DNA of 8,690 nt, from the NCBI GenBank assembly GCA_902795765.1, contig CADBMQ010000121.1, positions 1 through 8,690 of the forward strand, in the 5' to 3' direction. This stretch comes from Oscillospiraceae bacterium (lineage in GTDB: Bacteria; Bacillota; Clostridia; Oscillospirales; Acutalibacteraceae). Below, piece after piece: positions 1-4,445 of this stretch; the stretch's first letter is position 1; each line of letters opens with the position of its first letter. The notes beneath the pieces were generated by a model. It made no database searches, was not told where the DNA came from, and saw nothing but the letters and a program-made list of their open reading frames with translations. A program made the position numbers and the translations under genes.

Positions 1-2
1 CA

Positions 3-254
3 GCAAAAAAGGTGAATGCACCGTCACAAGCGAGAGATTTTCGTCTTATCGAACCGATTTTGACGGAAATGGAAATATCCGTTTATAAACGAGGCAGAAA
101 TGCACATAATAACAACACTCCCAAATCGTCAAGCGAAGCAGAATATCATAGTGCAACCGGTGTCGAAGTGCTTTTCGGCTACTTGTACTTGAACGGCGAA
201 ACCGACCGTGCTCGTGAACTTTTCGAGATAATGTGGGAGTCGGGAATAGAATAA
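3..254 (+). CDS. mrnC: Mini-ribonuclease III, C-terminal part (5' end outside window)
   Basis: Mini-RNase III is a dimeric RNase III-type nuclease lacking a double-stranded RNA-binding domain; in Bacillus subtilis it trims the ends of 23S rRNA precursor. The 83 visible residues are open from the window edge to the TAA at 252-254. They match the family's C-terminal half: an N-A-P-S-Q-A segment (VSAKSQA in B. subtilis as I recall it), then YKRGRNA, a T-P-K-S linker, the S-A-T-G-x-E-x-L-F-G-Y-L-Y-L helix bearing the conserved acidic residue of the catalytic core, and a short final helix. The GTG at 12 is internal, not the start, because homology continues upstream of it. The gene usually lies downstream of cysS in Clostridia, which would be off the left edge here. 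No truncation is visible at the C-terminus. The identification rests on recognised motif similarity. Confidence 0.9.
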   Translation, partial: AKKVNAPSQARDFRLIEPILTEMEISVYKRGRNAHNNNTPKSSSEAEYHSATGVEVLFGYLYLNGETDRARELFEIMWESGIE

Positions 255-260
255 TAAATA

Positions 261-297
261 CCCCTTACACTTACATATTTTTGTGTAGGGGGATTTT
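261..297 (+). terminator. Stem-loop after mrnC; terminator or RBS-masking hairpin of the next gene
   Basis: Positions 261-270 (CCCCTTACAC) pair with 283-292 (GTGTAGGGGG) over ten contiguous pairs, one of them G-U, around a 12-nt loop. A short T run (294-297) follows, as in an intrinsic terminator. The next gene starts at 300 and its only plausible Shine-Dalgarno sequence (287-292) is the 3' arm of this stem, so no promoter could sit between hairpin and gene. It may therefore be a leaky terminator, an attenuator or a translational switch rather than a simple gene end. Confidence 0.6.
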
Positions 298-299
298 CT

Positions 300-1142
300 G
301 TGTTTTTGAAAGCGTGGGTAAAATATCCGACAATCATTTTCGGAACGGCAGTCGCAGCGCTCGGCATTGGCTTGTTTTTAGTGCCGAATGATATTGTCTG
401 CGGTGGCTTTTCGGGTGTCGCAACGCTTTTAAATCACTATTTAGGTCTGCCTGTCGGAACGGTTGTATTGTTTATGAATATCCCCGTATTTCTGCTCGGA
501 TTTCGTGTGCTCGGATTAAAATTTCTGTTCGACTCACTCTGCGGAGCATTCTCACTATCTGTCTTTATCGACTTGTGGGGTGCAGTTTTACCGTCCTATG
601 TTGGCGACAAAATGACCGCATCGCTTTTCGGTGGGATTTTGGCAGGAGCAGGATTTGGCTTGGTGTTCCTCTGTGGTGCAACAACGGGTGGAGTGGATAT
701 AGTCGCTCGACTTGTCCAACGGAAATTCGCATATATCACACTTGGTAGATTAGTGCTACTGCTTGACACGGTTGTAATTGCGCTTTCGGCATTTGTCTAT
801 GGCTCACTCGAAAATGCTCTCTTTGGCGCCATTGCGATTTATACACAGTCGGCATTGCTCGATCGAATAATTTACGGAGCAGACAAAGGCAAGGTCTATC
901 TTATCAACTCGAAAAAGTCCGATGAAATTGTCGGTGCTTTGTTAAATCAAGTTCATAGGGGAGCGACAAAACTGTATGCACAAGGTGCGTATGGTGGCGA
1001 AAACGAAAATGTAGTGCTTTGTTGTGTGCGACGAAATGAGTCTGCGCAAGTCACGAGTGTTATTAAAAAAATAGATCCAAATGCTTTCACAATCTCGTTC
1101 GAGGCAGGCGAGATTAGGGGAAAGGGTTTTAAAATTTACTAA
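300..1142 (+). CDS. YitT family membrane protein with C-terminal DUF2179 domain
   Basis: This 280-residue protein belongs to the YitT/DUF161 membrane family, whose function and substrate are not established. Residues about 8-190 hold five to six hydrophobic segments (near 10-28, 52-70, 76-94, 105-127, 148-168 and 170-187), with the family signatures LFLVPNDIVCGG near 25-36, L-P-V-G near 50 and GATTGGVDIVARL near 126-138. Residues about 195-280 form the soluble cytoplasmic DUF2179 domain, with RGATKLYAQGAYGG, the VLCCV strand, K-x-I-D-P-N-A-F and a final G-K-G-F. The start is GTG at 300: an in-frame TAA at 255 precedes it, no ATG lies between, and AGGGGG at 287-292 is 7 nt upstream. The full-length protein looks intact. 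The methyltransferase gene follows closely, suggesting co-transcription. The ribosome binding site lies in a hairpin arm. Confidence 0.88.
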   Translation: MFLKAWVKYPTIIFGTAVAALGIGLFLVPNDIVCGGFSGVATLLNHYLGLPVGTVVLFMNIPVFLLGFRVLGLKFLFDSLCGAFSLSVFIDLWGAVLPSYVGDKMTASLFGGILAGAGFGLVFLCGATTGGVDIVARLVQRKFAYITLGRLVLLLDTVVIALSAFVYGSLENALFGAIAIYTQSALLDRIIYGADKGKVYLINSKKSDEIVGALLNQVHRGATKLYAQGAYGGENENVVLCCVRRNESAQVTSVIKKIDPNAFTISFEAGEIRGKGFKIY

Positions 1143-1157
1143 ATTAGGAGTATGAAA

Positions 1158-2330
1158 ATGGTTTATCCTGAAAATTTTCTCGATTGTATAAAGTCAACTT
1201 TGGGCGAAGATTTTGACGATTATATGAAATATATTGAAGACGAGCCGTTTCGTGGACTCCGAATAAATCGGTTGAAAGCGGACGAGCGAATACTCGAAAA
1301 ATTGGGTTTTGACTATCGCAAAGCGCCGTTTTCTCCCGATGGATATTACATACCAAACTCGGCAAAATCGGTCGGCAACCATCCACTTCATCATGCAGGC
1401 GCATTTTATCTGCAAGAGCCGAGTGCGATGAGTGCAGCGACTGCACTTGATGCACAACCCTACGAGCGAGCGCTTGATTTGTGTGCCGCACCAGGTGGAA
1501 AATCAACTCAAATTGCGTCTGCGATGCAAGGTGGTGGACTGCTTGTCGCCAATGAAATTGTGCCGTCAAGAGCGAAAATTCTTGCGCAAAATCTCGAGCG
1601 AATGGGCGCAAAAAATACGGTTGTGACCAATGCTCGACCTGACGAACTCGCAGAAAAACTCAAAGGATTTTTTGATAGAATTCTTGTTGACGCTCCGTGT
1701 TCTGGCGAAGGAATGCTTCGTCGAGAGCCGAATATCATAACCGAGTGGCAACCGCAAAACAGACAAATTTGTGCCGATCGCCAACTTAAAATACTTGATA
1801 GCGCAGATGAAATGCTCAAATTTGGTGGAGTGCTTGTCTATTCAACCTGCACGCTTGCAGAAGACGAGAACGAGCAAGTAATTTCGAATTTCATAAAGTC
1901 ACACCCCTACTATGAAATCGAGGAGATACAAACGCAGTTCGGACGCAATGCCTACAAGCGTTTTGCACCCGATATCGACATCGAAAAGGCTCGTCGAATT
2001 CTCCCACCCGATGGTGGAGAAGGGCATTTTGTCGCTCGACTCAGAAAGACCGCAGATACGGGCGAGTGCTATGATTTTGACGATTTGAAAGCCGAAAATA
2101 TCGACATAGTGTCGCAGTTCCTTTGCGAAAATTTTTCAAATTTCAACGGCAGATACACAACTTTCAATAATTTCGTGCAACTTGTCCCCGAACAGCTGCC
2201 GAAACTCAAAGGAATACGAATAATCAATCGTGGTGTGACGATTGGCGAGCTAAAGGCAAACGTTTCGAGCCGTCACACGCACTCTATACTTCGTCTGTGC
2301 CGAGCGAACTCAAAAACACACTTGATTTAA
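1158..2330 (+). CDS. rsmF: RsmF/NSUN-type rRNA cytosine-C5 methyltransferase, catalytic part; frameshifted near its 3' end
   Basis: This is an AdoMet-dependent RNA m5C methyltransferase of the RsmF (YebU) family, which acts on 16S rRNA (C1407 in E. coli); the exact target here is inferred. Numbering from ATG 1158: an N-terminal RsmF domain (1-100, with R-G-L-R-I-N and YLQEPSAM), the AdoMet motif LDLCAAPGGKS (106-116), motif IV DAPCSGEGM with Cys181, and motif VI STCTL with catalytic Cys231. I prefer ATG 1158 over ATG 1152 because GGAG at 1147-1150 lies 7 nt from 1158 but only 1 nt from 1152. Up to Lys366 (AAG 2253-2255) the protein follows the family. The last 24 codons to TAA 2330 (SSRHTHSILRLCRANSK and neighbours) do not; the expected sequence continues in the -1 frame. 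The open frame is 390 residues and the repaired protein would be 446. The catalytic core is intact. Confidence 0.88.
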   Translation: MVYPENFLDCIKSTLGEDFDDYMKYIEDEPFRGLRINRLKADERILEKLGFDYRKAPFSPDGYYIPNSAKSVGNHPLHHAGAFYLQEPSAMSAATALDAQPYERALDLCAAPGGKSTQIASAMQGGGLLVANEIVPSRAKILAQNLERMGAKNTVVTNARPDELAEKLKGFFDRILVDAPCSGEGMLRREPNIITEWQPQNRQICADRQLKILDSADEMLKFGGVLVYSTCTLAEDENEQVISNFIKSHPYYEIEEIQTQFGRNAYKRFAPDIDIEKARRILPPDGGEGHFVARLRKTADTGECYDFDDLKAENIDIVSQFLCENFSNFNGRYTTFNNFVQLVPEQLPKLKGIRIINRGVTIGELKANVSSRHTHSILRLCRANSKTHLI

Positions 2331-2497
2331 CTCTCGATGACAGTCGAATTTACGAATTTTTAAAGGGTATGCAGATTGAGTGCGACACGCAAGGATATAC
2401 TGCCGTCACGATCGAGGGCATAACAGTCGGCTTTGGCAAAGCGAGTGGTGGCAGACTTAATAATCGCTATCCAAAAGGACTGCGTATTTTAGGATAA
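2255..2497 (+). CDS. C-terminal RNA-binding (PUA-like) domain of the RsmF-type enzyme, displaced into the -1 frame
   Basis: Reading in the -1 frame from GGC at 2255 gives G-K-R-F-E-P-S-H-A-L-Y, exactly what RsmF-type enzymes have after the L-G-E-L-K segment. About 60 residues of the family's C-terminal RNA-binding domain follow, ending in GFGKASGG, N-R-Y-P-K-G-L-R-I-L-G and TAA at 2495-2497. These 80 codons contain no stop. A GTG at 2297 could open a 66-residue stand-alone frame, but no Shine-Dalgarno sequence precedes it and it would cut into the domain, so an independent gene is unlikely. Restoring one base (for example GG to GGG at 2255-2256) fuses the two parts into a normal-length enzyme. 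The cause may be a sequencing error, a recent mutation or ribosomal frameshifting; sequence alone cannot decide. Confidence 0.85.
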   Translation, partial: GKRFEPSHALYTSSVPSELKNTLDLTLDDSRIYEFLKGMQIECDTQGYTAVTIEGITVGFGKASGGRLNNRYPKGLRILG

Positions 2498-2512
2498 AAT
2501 CAGTCTGTCGGG

Positions 2513-2547
2513 GCATAATAGCCTTATAAAAAGGAGGGTTATTATGC
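2513..2547 (+). promoter_or_regulatory. 11-bp inverted repeat enclosing the ribosome binding site and start codon of the next gene
   Basis: GCATAATAGCC (2513-2523) pairs with positions 2537-2547 over eleven contiguous pairs, one of them G-U, with a 13-nt loop. In the mRNA the loop holds most of the Shine-Dalgarno AAGGAGG (2531-2537) and the stem contains the AUG at 2544-2546. A hairpin there should limit translation initiation until it melts or is bound. As DNA it could instead be a repressor operator. No T run follows, so it is not a terminator. Confidence 0.55.
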
Positions 2548-2969
2548 ACAAAACAGACGAGCAGTTTTTGTCTGACTTGTATCGTGGGGCAAAAATGGGA
2601 GTGCAAACAATCGAGTCGGTAATCGAAAAGGTTGACAATCGCAAAATGCGAAAGGAACTAATGCGAGAACAACAAGATTACAAAAAGTTTGAACTCAAAG
2701 CAATGGAAGAAATGACCAAAATCGGTGCAGTTCCACACGATATACCGCTTGGACAAAAGATAGGTGGAAAGATGGGAATTTTGTTCAACACAGCGATTGA
2801 CAACACCCCGTCCCACATAGCTGATTTGATGATACAAGGCAATAATATGGGAGTAATCGGTGTCACAAGACTGAAACATTCAGCACCGAATAACGGCTAT
2901 TCTGCACTTGCAGACGAGTTTGTACAACTCAGCGAACGCAATATCGAAAAACTAAAATCATTTCTTTAA
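2544..2969 (+). CDS. Conserved clostridial helical protein, ferritin-like fold suspected; function unknown
   Basis: This 141-residue soluble protein resembles a small family common in anaerobic Clostridia with no assigned role. It is almost entirely helical and charged: helix 1 about 5-30, helix 2 about 32-61 (rich in K, E, M), a G-A-V-P-H-D-I-P turn, a Gly/Met-rich helix about 70-85, the recognisable P-S-H-I-A-D-L-M-I-Q-G-N-N-M-G segment (89-103) and a final amphipathic helix 119-141. The layout suggests a four-helix, ferritin-like bundle, but I see no clear E-x-x-H metal site, so iron binding is not supported. There is no signal peptide or membrane segment. The start is ATG 2544 with a strong AAGGAGG (2531-2537) upstream. 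The start region lies in an inverted repeat. It converges with the leftward gene, and the two stop codons share TTAA at 2966-2969. Confidence 0.8.
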   Translation: MHKTDEQFLSDLYRGAKMGVQTIESVIEKVDNRKMRKELMREQQDYKKFELKAMEEMTKIGAVPHDIPLGQKIGGKMGILFNTAIDNTPSHIADLMIQGNNMGVIGVTRLKHSAPNNGYSALADEFVQLSERNIEKLKSFL

Positions 2970-3253
2970 AGCATAATGTAGATAAGTGCGAGTAGGAGCA
3001 TCTCATCGCAGTTATCACGAAGCAGTAGAATCAGACATAAAATTAAAGTGCGATCGTCATCGGACAACAGTTTTTTCAAATTAAGTTGTCCGAGTGGCGA
3101 CTTTTTTTCGTTCTGTGGATGCTTTTCTGCCGACTCACGAACGGCCTCGTTATGCTTGTCAACTTTGTTCCGTGCTTTTTCGTGCATTTGGCGAACTCTC
3201 ATAGTCGCCTCGTCCTGCATACCTTTAATCTGCGATAAGGTGTACTCGGTCAT
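2966..3253 (-). CDS. Small protein of unknown function with hydrophobic C-terminus
   Basis: I do not recognise a characterised family. The 95-residue product has a hydrophilic, helical N-terminal two-thirds (residues 1-66, many K/E/Q/R, likely coiled) and a C-terminal block of about 28 residues made almost only of Leu, Ile and Met, split by R-D-N-C-D-E (79-84). It could be a membrane-associated tail or an assembly helix. ATG is at 3253 with only a weak GGA (about 3262-3264 on this strand) upstream, so translation may depend on the preceding gene, which ends 14 nt before. It is third in the leftward cassette. There is no terminator downstream: its TAA overlaps the stop of the convergent gene, and transcripts should run into that gene antisense. 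Confidence 0.65.
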   Translation of the reverse strand: MTEYTLSQIKGMQDEATMRVRQMHEKARNKVDKHNEAVRESAEKHPQNEKKSPLGQLNLKKLLSDDDRTLILCLILLLRDNCDEMLLLALIYIML

Positions 3254-3267
3254 ATTTTCATTCCAAT

Positions 3268-3612
3268 CTATTGAATAAGGTTCAAAATTCCGCTTTCTTT
3301 CAGCATTGGCAGAGCGGAGAAAACACGCATAAATTTAAGTGCAGTGTCAACTCGCTCCCTGCGTTCGGGAGCGAGCAACGGTTTTAGTGCGAGTAGGAAA
3401 TTTGTCTGCTTGTCATCACGACGAACGGATTTCAACGCACTAACTGCTTTCATAATTGTGGTTGCAGTTTCGGGTGACAAATCGCTATCGTCAATCGGCA
3501 AACTGCTTTTTGACTGTTCGCCCTGAAACATAGAAGACGCCATTTCTTTGATGCGTTCGACTTGATTAGGGTCGGATAGCATTTCTGTCAGTCGGTCGGT
3601 CAAATTATCCAT
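3268..3612 (-). CDS. Uncharacterised clostridial protein, 114 residues
   Basis: The protein is soluble and helical. Its parts are an N-terminal segment M-D-N-L-T-D-R-L-T-E-M-L-S-D-P with N-Q-V-E-R-I-K-E-M-A, a Ser/Asp-rich linker (about 29-46), then T-I-M-K-A-V-S-A-L and F-L-L-A-L-K-P-L-L-A-P-E-R-R-E-R-V-D-T-A. The last segment recurs, from memory, in clostridial hypothetical proteins, but I know of no assigned role. I choose ATG 3612, not the TTG at 3621: ATG 3612 overlaps the end of the upstream gene by 8 nt (ATGGATAA), the usual arrangement for translational coupling, and the TTG has no suitable ribosome binding site. It is second in the cassette. A perfect 9-bp inverted repeat with a 7-nt loop lies inside it at 3351-3375. 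Confidence 0.7.
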   Translation of the reverse strand: MDNLTDRLTEMLSDPNQVERIKEMASSMFQGEQSKSSLPIDDSDLSPETATTIMKAVSALKSVRRDDKQTNFLLALKPLLAPERRERVDTALKFMRVFSALPMLKESGILNLIQ

Positions 3613-3814
3613 TTTTACCAAACTTCTTCATCAATTCTTTCGCTTTCGGGGTACTGAGCAATCGTTCAAGCTCGGCACGGTCACTCAGCATATTGTTGAG
3701 TTTTTCTCGGTCTTTTGGTGAAAGACTTGCAAGTAATCGTTGCTTAATCTCTCCGTCATCGGGGTTTTTCCCTGCTTTTTTCAAAATATCGTTAATATTG
3801 TCGGAATTTAGCAT
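3605..3814 (-). CDS. Small charged helical protein, 69 residues, first gene of leftward cassette; function unknown
   Basis: The 69-residue product is soluble, basic and helical: I-N-D-I-L-K-K-A-G-K, then L-L-A-S-L-S-P-K-D-R-E-K-L-N-N-M-L-S-D, then L-L-S-T-P-K-A-K-E-L-M-K-K. The S-P-K-D-R and T-P-K-A-K-E-L helix caps suggest three short helices. I do not recognise a characterised family. The start is firm: ATG 3814 is preceded on this strand by a very good Shine-Dalgarno, GAGGTGAT (within 3822-3831), extending the match to 16S rRNA beyond GGAGG. Its TAA (3605-3607) overlaps the next gene. The promoter must lie between 3832 and about 3880, where the 19-bp palindrome sits, but I cannot assign its -35 and -10 boxes with confidence. 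Confidence 0.72.
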   Translation of the reverse strand: MLNSDNINDILKKAGKNPDDGEIKQRLLASLSPKDREKLNNMLSDRAELERLLSTPKAKELMKKFGKNG

Positions 3815-3815
3815 A

Positions 3816-3844
3816 TTGAAAAATCACCTCTCTTAATATATAAT
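3816..3844 (+). promoter_or_regulatory. Sigma-A-type promoter of the metallophosphoesterase gene
   Basis: A -35 box TTGAAA (3816-3821) and a perfect -10 box TATAAT (3839-3844) are separated by exactly 17 nt. This predicts a transcript start near 3851 and a leader of about 32 nt before ATG 3883. That start would lie upstream of the out-of-place ATG at 3865 and leave the Shine-Dalgarno intact. The -35 box overlaps the region just before the start codon of the divergent leftward gene. Confidence 0.7.
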
Positions 3845-3850
3845 ATTAAG
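3832..3850. promoter_or_regulatory. 19-bp perfect palindrome over the -10 box, operator candidate
   Basis: CTTAATAT (3832-3839) and ATATTAAG (3843-3850) are exact reverse complements around a 3-nt centre. The site covers the TATAAT box of the rightward promoter and ends next to the Shine-Dalgarno of the leftward gene. A dimeric repressor bound there could control both directions. It is all A/T except the outer pair, so chance symmetry is possible. Confidence 0.45.
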
Positions 3851-3882
3851 TGGTATATTGATTTATGAAAGGAAGCGAAAAT

Positions 3883-4353
3883 ATGCGTATACTCGTTATC
3901 TCGGACACTCACGGAAACAGTCACAATGCCGAAAAAGCGATTGAAATGCTTTGTCCCGATAAAGTTATTTTTCTCGGAGACGGCGAAAGAGAAATGGAAA
4001 ATCTGTCTTATCTTTATAAAGATATTCAGTTCTATATGGTTGCAGGGAATTGCGACTTTTTAAGTCAACTTCGTACAGTCGATTCAATGACCGTTTGCGG
4101 AAAGCGAATTATGTTCACTCATGGCCATCCGTATGGCGTAAAGGGAGGAACGGGTACGCTCGAAAAAACTGCACGAGAAAACGGATATGATATAGTTTTG
4201 TATGGACATACGCACATTCCCGAAAATCGCTATGACAACGGACTTTATATAATAAATCCTGGCTCTGCGTCCCGTCCTGTTTTCAGTCGTCCGTCTGTTG
4301 CATATATAGATTTCATAAATGACAATATTTTGACAAATATCGTTGAAATTTAA
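3883..4353 (+). CDS. YfcE/MJ0936-type metallophosphoesterase (phosphodiesterase)
   Basis: This is a small cytosolic dimetal phosphoesterase of the calcineurin-like superfamily. Relatives such as MJ0936 and E. coli YfcE hydrolyse artificial phosphodiesters with Mn2+ or Ni2+; the natural substrate is unknown. The 156 residues carry the full set of metal ligands: SDTHGN (Asp8, His10), LGDG (Asp33), AGNCD (Asn56), FTHGHP (His80) and YGHTH (His109, His111), ending in the N-P-G-S-A-S-R-P segment of the family. I choose ATG 3883: AAAGGAAG (3868-3875) lies 7 nt upstream of it, while the in-frame ATG 3865 lacks an upstream ribosome binding site and would add six residues before the core. It has its own promoter, with an operator-like palindrome, and is separated from the next gene by 92 nt with no convincing terminator. 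Length is normal for the family. Confidence 0.9.
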   Translation: MRILVISDTHGNSHNAEKAIEMLCPDKVIFLGDGEREMENLSYLYKDIQFYMVAGNCDFLSQLRTVDSMTVCGKRIMFTHGHPYGVKGGTGTLEKTARENGYDIVLYGHTHIPENRYDNGLYIINPGSASRPVFSRPSVAYIDFINDNILTNIVEI

Positions 4354-4362
4354 AAATAAGTC

Positions 4363-4391
4363 TTTATTTATAAGGTGATTTGTAGTATAAT
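4363..4391 (+). promoter_or_regulatory. Possible promoter of the activase operon
   Basis: A perfect -10 box TATAAT lies at 4386-4391. The hexamer 17 nt upstream (TTTATT, 4363-4368) matches the -35 consensus at only three positions. It is 54 nt ahead of the TTG start at 4446, a sensible leader length. TAGTATAAT (4383-4391) recurs imperfectly as TAGTATTAT at 4405-4413, 22 bp on. No other candidate in 4354-4445 is better. Confidence 0.45.
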
Positions 4392-4445
4392 TAATATGAT
4401 AGGGTAGTATTATCTTTTGAAAAATCCAAAAAGTAGGTGCACTAA

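Noticed and set aside
1144..1611. Leftward open frame of 155 codons opposite the methyltransferase gene
   Set aside because: It is antisense to the conserved catalytic domain, its His/Gln-rich composition resembles no family, and it has no supporting start context.
2297..2497. Independent 66-residue gene starting at GTG 2297
   Set aside because: No ribosome binding site, and the homology to the RsmF C-terminal domain begins upstream, at 2255. It is the displaced tail of the methyltransferase gene.
2981..3016. Imperfect hairpin GATAA..GCGA / TCGC..TTATC just after the helical protein gene, as a terminator
   Set aside because: It has a mismatched internal loop, no T run on the rightward strand, and lies wholly inside the coding sequence of the convergent gene.
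2985..3398. 13-nt direct repeat AGTGCGAGTAGGA at 2985-2997 and 3386-3398
   Set aside because: Both copies lie in leftward genes and encode L-L-A-L in the same frame, so shared codon choice for similar peptides explains them. No repeat array or mobile element borders are present.
3865..3882. ATG 3865 as the start of the phosphoesterase
   Set aside because: The AAAGGAAG ribosome binding site lies between it and ATG 3883, and the family begins directly with M-R-I-L-V-I-S-D-T-H.
4354..4369. AAATAA / TTATTT stem after the phosphoesterase gene, as a terminator
   Set aside because: Six A/T pairs only and no following T run. It is too weak to terminate and overlaps the likely -35 region of the next promoter.
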